Source of the DNA: Salvelinus alpinus
Lineage: Eukaryota > Chordata > Actinopteri > Salmoniformes > Salmonidae
Reading direction: 5' to 3'
Assembly (NCBI RefSeq): GCF_045679555.1
Contig: NC_092094.1
Span: forward strand, 11,522,819 to 11,586,818
Length of the DNA: 64,000 bases
The number at the start of each line of letters is the position of its first letter. The stretch's first letter is position 1. Position numbers and translations under genes: made by a program. Below the pieces are notes generated by a model. It did not search any database. It worked only from the letters and a program-made list of their open reading frames with translations, and was not told the origin of the DNA. Below are positions 21,279 to 32,752 of this stretch, piece after piece.

Positions 21279-22006
21279 AGCCCTTATTAAAGTTGGGCTA
21301 TGGATATTTCACCCAGCCAGTGGGTTAATTCTGCCCTTCAAGTCCTTCAAGTCCACCAGAATACTTGCAAGTATTCTAGTTCTAGCTAATGCAACTGAGT
21401 GACTGACGAGTTGAAAATGACAGACTAAGGGTGTTTTGTCTGACTGAAAACCATGATAACGGTAAGTAACAAACATTCCAAATTCTGAATTTGATGGCAA
21501 TTCAGGTTAAATAGGTTGTCCTGTCATAATTAGGGAGCTAGCTAACGTTTGCTTGAGAGCTAGCAATTTTCTCTGTTCATTTTTCTGGCTGTGGTAACAA
21601 TAGCCTCGCGACCATGCTCACGACGCTAGCTTACTGATGGTCCGTGTACACTAGTGGGCAGCACCGCGCTGTGAAACACCGCTTCCCTTTCATTTTCAAT
21701 GGAAGTAAAGCGGTGAGGAGCAGAGCGGGCGGGGGACCGTTAGCTGGCGCGAACGTTGCGTGGGAGATGGTGAAAAGTTCAGCATTTCCAAGAACACTGG
21801 GCGATGACCAATCATATTTAGTGGTTCCCATGACTAATATGGCATTCTGCGACCCAACAGTGGAGACTTTCTTCAGCAAAGATGGAAGCAAATGTAAGTC
21901 ATTATAACGTCATAACGAATCATCCCAACAAATGTACAGTTGAGAGGCATATGTTAGTTAATGTAGAGACAAATGACGATTAATATTTTTTTGGTCATGA
22001 AGTTAA
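21279..22006 (+). other. Unassigned, locally CpG-rich sequence
   Basis: The segment 21655-21770 has many CpG (GCACCGCGCTG, GAGCGGGCGGGGGACCG, GGCGCGAACGTTGCG), and a GTAAGT donor-like site follows at 21894-21899. It could be a first-exon/promoter relic or part of an unrecognised repeat. No protein family was recognised in the 87-codon frame at 21644-21907. Confidence 0.3.
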
Positions 22007-23334
22007 GTCGACATGTGTTAAAGCACTGTGCTGAACAATTGGCTGGTGTATTTACATACATTTTCCAATTGTCGCTCGACCAGCAACACGTGCCAGTATT
22101 GTGGAAAAACTCAATAATTATACCCATTCCGAAATCATGTAATCCCTCAACTCCAGCAGAGGAGTTGATGATGCCATTCTTACCCTCCTTAACATGGTCT
22201 ATAGACATCTAGAAGGTACCAAATCCCATGTCAGGGTTCTGTTTGTTGACTTTTCTTCTGCCTTCAACACAATCCAGCCTTACATTCTGGCACAGAGACT
22301 CATAAGTGACTTCTCCTTAGATGGGTGGCTGGTTTTGTGGCTGTTGAACTTCCTAAGCCAGAGGTCACAGCGGGTCAAAGTAGGTCCTCACGTGTGGGAC
22401 ACACGCACCACCAACACAGGCTCTCCTCGGGGATGTGTTTTATCCCCACTCCTGTACATCTTGTACACTAATAGTTTTACTAGTTCCCATCCTGACAGAC
22501 ACCTCGTTAAGTTCTCTGATGACACTGCCTTGATCAGTCTATTGCATAATGACAAGGAACACAATGGCCCGGTCCTAAATGACCTTGTAGAGTGGTGTGA
22601 CAAATCACATTTGGTCCTCAATACCAACAAGACCGAAGAGACTTGTAAAGACTTCAGGAAGCGTACAACACCTACCTCTGCAGCCTCTATCAGAGGTCAG
22701 AACATAGAGATTGTAGAGGAATACAAATATCTGGGTGTCCTCTTGAACAATGAACTTCAGTCGTATAAATGTACAGACCTGATCTACAAAAATAGTTAAT
22801 AGAGACTGTACTTTCTCAAAAAGCTAGGATCTTTTAATGTTGACTGTACTATACTTACAAATCTTTCATTGAGAGTATTTTTACTTTTTGTATTGTTTGT
22901 TGGTTTGACAAATCCACTGTTCCAGAGAAAGATGCTGAGAAGGATTATCATCACAGCAAGCAAGGTACTTGGAGTCAAACAGACAGGCCTGGATGAGATC
23001 TTTTAGGTCAGGGCCCTCCGCAAGGCTCACAAAATCATTTTAGACCCAAGCCAACCCCTGTACCTGGACTTTGAACTACTCCCCTAAGGGTGCAGGTATA
23101 GGGCACCCCTCGGCAGGAAAAACACAACTAGAGAATACTTTGTGCCAGGTGTGATATCCCCCCTAAATAGCTCAGCCTAATGTTCCTATCCACCCAGTAA
23201 GGCCAGCAGGCTTGTCTCTTTATTGGTATGTAACTGTTATGAAAGTTGTATTTAATCATCACTTTAAAACGTGTACATGACATTGCAACAAAATTTCCCC
23301 ATGGGGACAATAAAGTCAGTAAAGTATTTACGAA
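22007..23334 (+). mobile_element. Rex1-like LINE, 5'-truncated and internally deleted
   Basis: The RT frame is followed by a degenerate C-terminal region and a 3' end TTTCCCCATGGGGACAATAA plus GTCAGTAAAGT at about 23330. An internal deletion joins the finger region (IIIPIPKSCNPST) to LTLLNMVYRHLEGTKSH near 22150. It is related in layout to the minus-strand LINE at 49.6-52.1 kb. Confidence 0.8.
22194..22799 (+). pseudogene. Rex1-like reverse transcriptase fragment
   Basis: A 201-codon frame with motif A (LFVDFSSAFNTI, residues 16-27), [12 protein letters not shown] (76-87; most relatives have PQG) and FSDD (107-110). The frame stops at TAA 22797-22799, before the thumb, which continues out of frame. 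It lacks the fingers, so it is non-functional. Confidence 0.85.
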
Positions 23335-24365
23335 AATAGCAAGCTAGCTAACATTAGCCAGCTAGCTATCTAGCTTTTATAAGCCTGGTTTGAAATTGTA
23401 ATATGTGTTGTTTAAGGTTTTAGGGACTCCTGAGAAAACCATCAAACCAGGCGTTCATCTTGTGAAACAGTGGATGTAAAGAATCTAGTTAGCTAAAGCA
23501 TTTAGTGCAAAATTGAATCTACAATTGTATAAGCTTGCCCTGCTGATATTTGCCATGCAATGCAGCTAGCGTAGCTAGCTAACTATTGTCTTGCTTATTG
23601 TGTATTGGAGGATACACATTTCTGTATGCCTATGGATGTATAGCTAGCTATGTAGCCGATCTGTGTATGGACCATTTAAAATGTTTGGTATGAATATTAG
23701 TTCAGAACAGTGGCTTTAATGCCTTCCACCAATCCCCAGGAAATTGCAGAAAATGACTGTTACACACATGACTGTTACATGTAAATATTATAATGTTAAT
23801 AGTAGCTAGCTAGCTATGAACCTCAGCTATCATAGCCGGTTGTATTGACTTCAAGTCACTCAGAATGGCATCAATGAAGACTAAGGATTGACTAGAATAT
23901 AATATAACTTTATTGTGCCAAGGATGCAAGTCGTATATACATTATTACCAAGCATGAGTTTCCCACATTGCAGCCTGTACATTGAATATATTCACTGAAC
24001 ATGTACTCTACCTCGGCAAATAAAGGTACGGTTCAGATATGAATGTCAGTGAGACATTATTTTCCAGTCCTATCCAATACCAGAAGTATCAAACTCCAGT
24101 CTTTGTATGATGCTGTGTCTGCATGTATGTATTACAATTATGCACATAAACAGTGTTAACCAATCCTGGTCCTGGGACATCAATGGTTACACATTGTAAC
24201 TCTGTGTTAGACTAGAAGACATGATTTAACTAGTTAAAAGCTGATTTGTTATTCATATATACAGGACCAGAATGTAAAAAAAGCAGTACACTTCCTTTGC
24301 GTCATGGAATCCATCTACATAATCTGAGGACACAGGATTGATGTAGTATTTCATCAAATTTAAAT
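23335..24365. other. GCTAGC-rich unassigned sequence
   Basis: No gene. Words GCTAGCT/AGCTAGC recur at 23339-23380, 23566-23580, 23641-23652 and 23803-23815. The LINE at 22007 may have inserted in a region of this type, since 21538-21565 shows the same words. Confidence 0.35.
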
Positions 24366-24366
24366 G

Positions 24367-24572
24367 TTATTGATTTAACCTTTATTTAACTAGGCAAGTC
24401 AGTTAAAAACAAATTCTTACTTACAATGACGGCCTACACCGCCCAAACCCGGATGACACTGGGCCAATTGTGAGCCATCCTATGGGACTCCCAATCACGG
24501 CCGGTTTTGATACAGCCTGGATTCAAACCAGGGTGTCTGCAGTGCCTTAGACCGCTGCGCCACTTGGGAGCC
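24367..24572 (-). mobile_element. tRNA-Leu-like SINE
   Basis: Minus-strand copy from GGCTCCCAAGTGGCGCAGCG at the right to the tail AACTGACTTGCCTAGTTAAA at the left. It has a deletion of the GTGCTAGAGGC region between head and B box. Confidence 0.85.
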
Positions 24573-24605
24573 TAACCAAATGAGAGACTTCATTTCAACC
24601 AGCAG

Positions 24606-26417
24606 AGAATTTTTTATTTTTTATTTCACCTTTATTTAACCAGGTAGGCAAGTTGAGAACAAGTTCTCATTTACAATTGCGACCTGGCCAAGATAAAGCA
24701 AAGCAGTTCAACACATACAACAACACAGAGTTACACATGGAGAAAAAAAACATACAGTCAATAATACAGTAGAAAAATAAGTCTATATACAATGTGAGCA
24801 AATGAGGTGAGATAAGGGAGGTAAAGGCAAAAAAAGGCCATGGTGGCGAAGTAAATACGATATAGCAAGTAAAACACTGGAATGGTAGATTTGCAGTGGA
24901 AGAATGTGCAAAGTAGAGATAGAAATAATGGGGTGCAAAGGAGCAAAATAAATACATAAATAAATACAGTAGGGGGAGAGGTAGTTGTTTGGGCTAAATT
25001 ATAGATGGGCTATGCACAGGTGCAGTAATCTGTGAGCTGCTCTGACAGCTGGTGCTTAAAGCTAGTGAGGGAGATAAGTGTTTCCAGTTTCAGAGAGTTT
25101 TGTAGTTCGTTCCAGTCATTGGCAGCAGAGAACTGGAAGGAAGAATTGGAAGAAGGAAGAATTGGTTTTGGGGGTGACCAGAGATATATACCTGCTGGAG
25201 CGCGTGCTACAGGTGGGTGCTGCTATGGTGACCAGCGAGCTGAGATAAGAGGGGACTTTACCTAGCAGGGTCTTGTAGATGACCTGGAGCCAGTGGGTTT
25301 GGCGACGAGTATGAAGCGAGGGCCAGCCAACGAGAGCGTACAGGTCGCAGTGGTGGGTAGTATATGGGGCTTTGGTGACAAAACGGATGGCACTGTGATA
25401 GACTGCATCCAATTTATTGAGTAGGGTATTGGAAGCTACTTTGTAAATGACATCGCCGAAGTCGAGGATCGGTAGGATGGTCAGTTTTACAAGGGTATGT
25501 TTGGCAGCATGAGTGAAGGATGCTTTGTTGCGAAATAGGAAGCCAATTCTAGATTTCACTTTGGATTGGAGATGTTTGATGTGAGTCTGGAAGGAGAGTT
25601 TACAGTCTAACCAGACACCTAGGTATTTGTAGTTGTCCACATATTCTAAGTCAGAACCGTCCAGAGTAGTGATGTTGGACGGGCAGGCAGGTGCAGGCAG
25701 CGATCGGTTGAAGAGCATGCATTTAGTTTTACTTGTATTTAAGAGCAATTGGAGGCCACGGAAGGAGAGTTGTATGGCATTGAAGCTCGTCTGGAGGGTT
25801 GTTAACACAGTGTCCAAAGAAGGGCCAGAAGTATACAGAATGGTGTCGTCTGCGTAGAGGTGGATCAGAGACTCACCAGCAGCAAGAGCGACATCGTTGA
25901 TGTATACAGAGAAGAGTCGGTCCAAGAATTGAACCCTGTGGCACCCCCATAGAGACTGCCAGAGGCCCGGACAACAAGCCCTCGGATTTGACACACTGAA
26001 CTCTATCAGAGAAGTAGTTGGTGAACCAGGCGAGGCAATCATTTGAGAAACCAAGGCTATCGAGTCTGCCGATGAGGATGTGGTGATTGACAGAGTCGAA
26101 AGCCTTGGCCAGGTCAATGAATACGGCTGCATAGTATTGTTTCTTATCGATGGCGGTTAAGATATCGTTTAGGACCTTGAGCGTAGCTGAGGTGCACCCA
26201 TGACCAGCTCTGAAACCAGATTGCATAGCAGAGAAGGTATGGTGGGATTCGAAATGGTCGGTAATCTGTTTGTTGACTTGGCTTTCGAAGACCTTAGAAA
26301 GGCAGGGTAGGATAGATATAGGTCTGTAGCAGTTTGGGTCAAGAGTGTCACCCCCTTTGAAGAGGGGGATGACCGCAGCTGCTTTCCAATCTTTGGGAAT
26401 CTCAGACGACACGAAAG
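24606..26417 (-). mobile_element. RSg-1-like LINE, 5'-truncated
   Basis: Read leftwards: RT frames to 25116, then a 3' UTR ending in AACTTGCCTACCTGGTTAAA (reverse strand) at about 24640. Its 3' end resembles the tail of HpaI and tRNA-Leu-like SINEs here (AACTGACTTGCCTAGTTAAA). That fits the known model in which salmonid SINEs borrow LINE 3' ends. Fragments of the same LINE lie at 30613-31360 and 54214-54390. Confidence 0.83.
25116..26412 (-). pseudogene. RSg-1-like reverse transcriptase, one frameshift
   Basis: The first frame (26412-25873) holds IPLFKGGDTLDPNCYRPISI, motif A (VFIDLAKAFDSVNHH, about residues 97-111) and VPQGSILGP. A frameshift near 25920 moves reading to the 26132-25116 frame at LFSVYINDVALA, which then has YADD (residues 93-96) and the thumb through a stop at 25116. 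The frameshift leaves all catalytic motifs visible but inactivates the protein. Confidence 0.88.
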
Positions 26418-26691
26418 AGAGGTTGAAATGTGAAATGTGAAACGCTTTATTTAAAGTTCATAATTACATAATACATGCATTATAAATATTATAATTGTAA
26501 TATTATATTATAAATACAAGTTCAATCTGTACTTCAATGCACATCTGGTATGCATTATAAAAACAGAGAGAAAATACGGTAGTTAAAGAGACAGTGTTCA
26601 AAAAGAACCTCCGTGGGCTTGTGGGTAGTGTAGTCAATTGCACAAGGTGTTGCCAAGGAACAACACCCTCTTCGAAGAAGTAGGAGGTGAA
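26418..26691. other. AT-rich unassigned sequence
   Basis: Contains a TATAAT-rich stretch at 26470-26520. No gene. Confidence 0.4.
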
Positions 26692-26796
26692 GATCACCCG
26701 CACTAGGATCACCCGCACTAGGATCACCCGCACTAGGATCACCCGCACTAGGATCACCCGCACTAGGATCACCCGCACTAGGATCACCCGCACTAG
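26692..26796. repeat. 15-bp minisatellite, 7 copies
   Basis: Perfect or near-perfect GATCACCCGCACTAG repeats start at 26692, 26707, 26722, 26737, 26752, 26767 and 26782. The period is a multiple of three, so open frames on both strands (RTRITRTRIT / ILVRVILVRV) are artefacts. Confidence 0.97.
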
Positions 26797-27007
26797 GATT
26801 GCCTCCCGTGCTGCGTTGTTGTCCCCCAACTGTGCAACATCCTGCAGAGCAGTAGACCTCTCCTCTGGCACACGGCTGAGAGCTGCAGGTCCCCTCCCCC
26901 TCCCCCGTCCTGGTTCTCATTGACCCAGCATCTACATCTTCCACATTGCCATCGATAACCAATAGTACAACCTTAATGGAATCTTGAAAGACTTAACTTT
27001 TAATAAT

Positions 27008-27152
27008 TTACATTTTAATCATTTAGTAGACGCTCTTATCCAGGTCGGCTGACAGTAGTGAGTGCGTAAGTGTTCATACTGGTCCCCCCGTGGAAATTGA
27101 ACCCACAACTTTGGCATTGCAAGCGCCATGCTCTACCAACTGATCTACACCG
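27008..27152 (-). mobile_element. AvaIII-like SINE
   Basis: On the reverse strand it has a tRNA-like head (GATCAGTTGGTAGAGCATGG), TTGCAATGCCAAAGTTGTGG, and the 3' hairpin-type tail with AAGAGCGTCTACTAAATGAT. The tail resembles the 3' end of UnaL2-type LINEs. It abuts the Tc1-like element that starts at about 27160. Confidence 0.78.
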
Positions 27153-27159
27153 GACTAGA

Positions 27160-28032
27160 GCCAGAGCCTCTTAGTGAAGAGGCGTCTCCGGGATGCTGGC
27201 CTTCTAGGCAGAGTTCCTCTGTCCAGTGTCTGTGTTCTTTTGCCCATCTTAATATTTTCTTTTTATTGGCCAGTCTGAGATATGGCTTTTTCTTTGCAAC
27301 TCTGCCTAGAAGGCCAGAATCCCGGAGTCGCCTCTTCACTGTTGACGTTGAGTGGTGTTTTGTGGGTACTATTCAATGAAGCTGCCATTTGAGGGACTTG
27401 TGAGGTGTCTGTTTCTCAAACTAGACACTCTAATGTACTTGTCCTCTTGCTCAGTTGTGCACCGGGGCCTCCCACTCCTCTTTCTATTCTGATTAGAGAC
27501 CGTTTGCGCTGTTCTGTGAAGGGAGTAGTACACAGCATTGTACGAGATCTTCAGTTTCTTGGCAATTTCTCGCATGGAATAGCCTTCATTTCTCAAAACA
27601 AGAATAGACATGAGTTTCAGAAGGAAGGGCTTTGTTTCTGGTCATTTTGAGCCTGTAATCGAACCCACAAATGCTGATGCTCCAGATACTCAACTAGTTT
27701 AAAGAAGGCCAGTGTTATTGCTTCTTTAATCAGAACAACAGTTTTCAGCAGTGCTAACATAATTGCAAAATGGTTTTCTAATGATCAATTAGCCTTTTAA
27801 AATTATAAACTTGGATTAGCTAACACAACGTGCCATAATGGGCCTCTGTACTCCTATGCAGATATTCCATTAACAATCTACTGTTTCAAGCTACAATAGT
27901 CATTTACAACATTAACAATGTCTACACTGTATTTCTGATAAATGTTGTGTTATTTTAATGGACAAAAAAATATGTTTTTCTTTTAAAAACAAGGACATTT
28001 CTAAGTGACCCAAACTTTTGAACGGTAGTGTA
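27160..28032 (-). mobile_element. Tc1-like element, one end missing
   Basis: The right end reads, on the reverse strand, TACACTACCGTTCAAAAGTT, a Tc1-type terminal sequence. The left end lacks its partner and ends in the transposase. It contains an internal inverted repeat (27169-27211 and 27298-27341). The helix-turn-helix half of the transposase is present (next entry). Confidence 0.85.
27369..27647 (-). pseudogene. Tc1-like transposase, N-terminal DNA-binding part
   Basis: On the minus strand, a frame from about 27647 gives MTRNKALLLKLM, and the 27611-27369 frame gives MSILVLRNEGYSMREIAKKL, SYNAVYYSLHRT and KRSGRPRCTTEQEDKYI: two helix-turn-helix units with a GRPR AT-hook-like motif. A second frame (27339-27145) continues with KKPYLRLANKKKILRWAKEH. 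The catalytic DDE domain is missing, so it cannot transpose itself. Confidence 0.85.
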
Positions 28033-28470
28033 CATTACATGCACAGCTACCATATACAGTCTTGCCATTTTACCATACTTGCTTTATTGGTCATTTGCAT
28101 AAATATTCTGTCACAGTGACCGACCTGACACAACACACACATCACAGGCTGGGTGCAGCTCATGGGCACTTAGGGGTAAAGTGCCTTGCTCAAGGGCAAA
28201 ACAGCAGTAGGTAGTATAAAGAGATATTGTAGATGGTAACCTTCTGGCTGACTGATTACTTCCTGCACATTTCCCAGCAGGCAGCTCAGGGATTTGAATA
28301 TCAGCCTGCCTTTCTAACCTCAAAGCTACTGCCGTCCCTATTCATTCTGCTCTTTCCTCACTCCCTTGCTTTTGTTCAACCATTTGACCTGGTTTATCAA
28401 CCCTTCCCTGTAAGTATTTCATTTAGAGATATGGGTGAAACGATCCCTTAAAATCTCCCCCCTAGCGGTT
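28033..28470. other. Unassigned sequence, possible old SINE relic
   Basis: The stretch 28160-28310 (GTGCCTTGCTCAAGGGCAAA ... GGGATTTGAATATCAG) resembles the reverse strand of a tRNA-derived SINE, but I could not define ends. Confidence 0.35.
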
Positions 28471-28685
28471 AAGCCTAGCGGTTAAGAGCATTGGGCCAGT
28501 AACTGATGGGTCGCTGGTTCAAATCTGCCGTCCTGCCCTTGAGCAAAGGCAACAACTGCTCCCTGGGCGCCGTGGATGTGGATTAAGGCAGCTCCCCGCA
28601 CCCCTCTGATTCAGAGGGGTTGGGTTAAATGCAGAAGACACATGTTGGTTTAATGCATTCAGTGGCGCAACTGATTAGGTACCCC
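28471..28685 (+). mobile_element. tRNA-derived SINE
   Basis: A/B-box region TAGCGGTTAAGAGCATTGGG ... GGTCGCTGGTTCAAATC, body CCCTTGAGCAAAGGCAAC ... GGGGTTGGGTTAAATGCAGA, tail CAACTGATTAGGTACCCCC. It is related to tRNA-Lys-like salmonid SINEs but is distinct from the HpaI copy at 63.6 kb. Confidence 0.75.
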
Positions 28686-29985
28686 CTTTTAACTCTCACC
28701 CTCTCTTTTGCAGTGGAAGAGATGGACCAGGATACGCTCTTGTTTTGAACGACTCAACTATAGCCTGACGTTAAAGAAGAACATAAAACCCTTACACGCA
28801 GTGCGTATTCTGTAAACACCATATTTTTTTCTACACGAGGGGAGGTTCTCTGGACACACACATGAATACATAAGACTGTGGACACACCAAGCGACACACC
28901 AAGCTGGTGCAGTGGCCAGGTCTTGCCGGGTACGGCCAGGTCTTGCCGGGTACATGTCGAAAGATTTGTTGTGTATTTTGAAAACTGATTGTTAAAAGAA
29001 ATGTATAATTCATTGAATACTTTGTGCTCGCAACAGAGGTGAACACAAAGAAGGGGGTGGCACTAAGGGGCTGTGTGTGGCTGTGGGTGTATGAGTGAGA
29101 AAGACACAGAGGAGAGCCAACCAGTAAAAACACAGCCCCCTTTATTATCGACAATGTGAAAGACACTGAAGTCAGGACAACTTCAAGAGTTAGGTGTTAG
29201 CTAGACAAGTGATTAACTGCAATGGAACATAAATTGTTTGTCTGGCGACAACATAACACAATTTGAAGTCCTATGGGGCAAGGTCCTACAAGCATTAGAA
29301 ACAGCATTGGGTGTGGATATAGTGGGAACATGTGGATCTGAGAAAGTGTGATGTCATACATTTTTGTGGATATGTATGTAAATGTTAAGTTGTCTATTGT
29401 TTTTGTCAATGTATGTTTTTGTTTGTAAAAAAATAATTAAATAAAGTTAAATAAAATATTACTAAAAGAGTAATTGTCTGCTTTACAACAGAGTTCTCAG
29501 GACTTCTACATTTTAATTCCGGACTGCTCGGGGAAACTCGTCGATAACTGGTATTGTGGTCTTCAAGGACAAAAGCTTTGCTTTGCCAGTCCAGAGAGAA
29601 GCATGCCCAAGATCTTCTTCTGGAATCTTCTTCTGGAAGTGCAGGTGTTGTTTGAAATGACCCTGTTGGTGGTGCCGCAGATGCTCATTCATTTTTAGTC
29701 TGAAACAATCAAGTTATTATTTAAACATTCCACTCTCCATTACACAAGGTGACGTCTCTTTAAGACTTCTGCCAGTGGTCCTCATCCAGCCTACAAGATA
29801 GGCAGGAAGACATTCTGACACAGCTTCAACAAGACCAGAAAGTCCTTCATTGACGTGCATCCTGTAAGTTTAAATAATGGATAGGGAGATTGATGGGGAA
29901 ATTATATGATGGCATTTTGTAAACCTTGAATGAAAGGAAAAGCATTCCAAAATCTGGTACGCATAACTGCACACTCCAAGACATT
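28686..29985. other. Unassigned sequence
   Basis: No recognised gene. It has a 20-bp tandem duplication (GGCCAGGTCTTGCCGGGTAC, about 28915-28954) and an A/T-rich stretch with AATAAAGTTAAATAAAAT at 29438-29457. A 74-codon frame at 29474-29698 has no recognised family. Confidence 0.4.
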
Positions 29986-30092
29986 AGGTTGGTTTCCATC
30001 CAAATTGCGACAGACTTTCATGCGAATATTCAAAAATCTGCATAAAAGAATATGCACATTTTCCCACAGGAGATGTTTCTAGCAAACTGACT
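29986..30092. repeat. Fragment of an interspersed repeat
   Basis: GGTTGGTTTCCATCCAAATT ... CATGCGAATATTCAAAAATC looks like the terminal part of a repeat I have seen in salmonid DNA. It is joined directly to the Tc1-type element that follows. Confidence 0.45.
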
Positions 30093-30545
30093 TTTAGCAG
30101 ATGTCTCAAGTTTTGAGGGAGAGTTCCTCCATGTCCATGTTGTTTTAGAGAATTTGGCAGTACATCCAAACGGTCTCACAACGGCAGACCACGTGTAACC
30201 ACGCCAGCCCAGGACCTCCACATCCGGCTTCTTCAGCTGCGGGATCATCTGATGGAGGGTGGGGGTGGTGCTGAGGAGTATTTCTGTCTGAAATAAAGCC
30301 CTTTCGTGGGGAAAAACTCATTCTGATTGGCTGGGCCTGCCTCCCCAGTGGGAGGGCTTGGCTGCCAAATGGGTGGGCCTATGCCCTCCAAGGCCCACCC
30401 ATGGCTGCACCCCTGCCCAATCATGTGAAAACCATAGATCAGGGCCTAATGAATTAATTTCAATTGACTGATTTCCTTATATGAACAGTAACTCAGTAAA
30501 ATCTTTGAAATTATAGCATGTTGCGTTTATATTTTTGTTCAGTAT
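30093..30545 (+). mobile_element. Tc1-type non-autonomous element, 5' part deleted
   Basis: It contains a transposase-derived piece in + sense (TTTTAGAGAATTTGGCAGTA ... CGCCAGCCCAGGACCTCCAC), giving FREFGSTS and RPRVTTPAQDLHIRLL. Then follow TAAAGCCCTTTCGTGG and the 3' end TTTATATTTTTGTTCAGTAT. No full DDE domain exists. A shorter copy of its 3' part is in the pdzrn3 intron at 6194-6291. Confidence 0.8.
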
Positions 30546-30612
30546 CATTCTGTAGTTGTTCCTTTAAACATCCTAAGGTCAACATCCCCATAGAGTTCAT
30601 ATTTATCTCAAT

Positions 30613-31360
30613 TTTTTTTATTTCACCATTATTTAACCAGGTATGTCAGTTGAGAACAAGTTCTCATTTACAACTGTGACCTGGCCAAGATAAAGCAAAG
30701 CAGTGCGACACAAACAACAACACACATGGAATAAACAAACATACAGTCAATAACACAATAGAAAAGTATATATACAGTGTGTGCAAATGAGGTAAGATAT
30801 GGGAGGTAAGGCAATAAATAGGCCATAGTGGCGAAATAATTACAATATAGCAATTAAACACTGGAGTGATAGATGTGCAGAAGATGAATGTGCAAGTAGA
30901 GATACTGGGGTGCAAAGCAGAAGAAAAAAAAATAACAGTATGGGGATGAGGTAGTTGGATGGGCTATTTACAGATGGCTATGTACAGGTGCAGTGATCTG
31001 TGAGCTGCTCTGACAGCTGTTGCTTAAAGTTAGAGAGGGAGATATGAGTCTTCAGCTTCAATGATTTTTGCGATTCGTTCCAGTCATTGGCAGCAGAGAA
31101 CTGGAAGGAAAGGCGGCCAAAGAAGGAATTGGCTTTGGGGGTGACCAGTGAAATATACCTGCTGGAGCACGTGCTACGGGTGGGTGCTATGACATGCTAT
31201 GGTGACCAGTGAGCTGAGATAAGGCGGGGCTTCACCTAGAAAATACTTGTAGATGACCTGGAGCCAGTGGGTTTGGTGACGAATATGAAGCGAGGGCCAG
31301 CCAACGAGAGCATACAGGTCGCAGTGGTGGGTAGTATATGGAGCTTTGGTGACAAAACTG
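30613..31360 (-). mobile_element. RSg-1-like LINE, 3' fragment
   Basis: It is collinear with 24606-25380: the 3' UTR, then the last codons of ORF2 (VTKAPYTTHHCDLYALVGWP ... YLSSLVT) on the minus strand. It stops near 31360, consistent with 5' truncation during insertion. Confidence 0.83.
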
Positions 31361-31640
31361 TTGTAGCTACATAAAACATATTTTTTTACATTTGGGAAAT
31401 AGTCAGTCTTTGCTATTTTGTTCATTACCATGCCGATGATTTCAAGTTGTATTGGATGTATTTTTTATCTGTTAGACATTTGAATACATGTTTAGTATAT
31501 TTAGTACATTTAGTATGTAGATTTTCTTTCTCTGAAGTAAGTTCATTTAAAGTTATGTGATTTAGTTGTAAAGACACGACATAGTCTTGTAGAGACATTT
31601 CAATGTTTACCACACAGTAACCAAAAACATGATCTAATTT
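31361..31640. other. AT-rich unassigned sequence
   Basis: No gene or clear repeat beyond a triple TTTAGTAyATT run at 31490-31520. Confidence 0.4.
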
Positions 31641-31654
31641 GTATATTCATACTG

Positions 31655-31940
31655 AGTTTGCAGCAAACAGAACGTTCGCCACAAATTTCCCAGAATTGTT
31701 CGACACAACATTAATTTGCATGTGAAAATATGAGCTTGCCGAAAATTTGCGGTAAACAGTAGAATGTTCGTCACAAGTTTCCCAGAATTGCTTGCCAGAA
31801 GTTCACAAGTTGCTGAAAGTTTACTGCAACAGTTTGTCACAAAACTAATTTGCATGTGAAAATATGAGCTTTCTGCAAATTTGCAGAAAATTGGCCAAAT
31901 GTTTGCCACAACTGTTTGCCAGAAGCCTGTTTTTTTTTGT
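31655..31940. repeat. Degenerate internal duplications of a GCAAA/TTTGCC-rich repeat
   Basis: AATTTGCATGTGAAAATATG occurs twice (about 31712 and 31846), and TTCCCAGAATTG also twice (about 31687 and 31778). The words resemble 12640-12830. Probably an old transposable element with internal repeats. Confidence 0.55.
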
Positions 31941-32185
31941 AAGGATGGGTTTCAAACAGCAAAATGGACTCTAACCGGCAGAAAATCCAGACTTTAGTCT
32001 GTAAAACTGGTTTAAGCTTTCTTGGAGAACTCAAATCAAGAGCATAAGTCACGTTTATTACGTAAGTTGAGAATCTTCCAGCATCATTATCTTGTGCAGT
32101 TTTACTGAGATATTCACAGTTTATAAAGAAAATTGAAAATCTTCATACATATTGCATTTCTTGGGAAGTCATTGTCAAGAGATTA

Positions 32186-32411
32186 TTTCACATTATAAAA
32201 TGGGTAGTTCGAGCCCTGAATGCTGATTGGCTGACCGCCAATGACAAAACATGTATTTTTACTGCTCTAATTACGTTGGTAACCAGTTTATAATAGCAAT
32301 AAGGCACCTCGGGGGTTTGTGATATATGGCCGCATTGCGTCGTGCTTATGAACAGGCGATAGCCGTAGTATATTGTCCATATACCACACCCCCTCATTCC
32401 ATATTGCTTAA
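32186..32411. mobile_element. Interspersed palindromic repeat (MITE-like)
   Basis: GGGTAGTTCGAGCCCTGAAT ... AATAAGGCACCTCGGGGGTT ... CATATACCACACCCCCTCAT ... TTGCTTAA. Several short parts are mutually inverted (GGTATATGG-type). I recognise it as a frequent fish/salmonid repeat; the superfamily is unknown to me. Confidence 0.6.
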
Positions 32412-32752
32412 TGAGAATAGTTTGACTAAGAAAAGAGAGAGAAGATAACAGGCTTGTTCATGGACTCATTTACAACTCAAATTCTTCCCCTGAAATATAC
32501 ATATCTCTCCTTTTGTTTCACCTGCTGATATCATGAACTTATTAAACAGAAGGCGATTTCAATTATAATCACCTTCCACATGGGTGGCTCTCAGTTCATT
32601 AAAACGTATCAAGCCCTAAATCGTTTCAATGGCCTGTCATGAAGTGTGAGGGGAACGATTGGGACACTCCGGCGTTCCTTATATTATCTTTCGTTATAAA
32701 CTGACGTATATGTTTGAAATTGGAGTGTCACGCCTAAAGACTTTTTATTTTT
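32412..32752. other. Unassigned sequence
   Basis: No gene or clear repeat seen. Confidence 0.4.

Noticed and set aside
21644..21907. 87-codon frame over a CpG-rich segment as a host gene
   Set aside because: No recognised family or convincing splice partner; kept only as unassigned sequence.
28700..28760. Exon after the acceptor-like CTCTCTTTTGCAG
   Set aside because: The frame closes within about 16 codons, it directly follows a SINE tail, and no downstream partner is visible.
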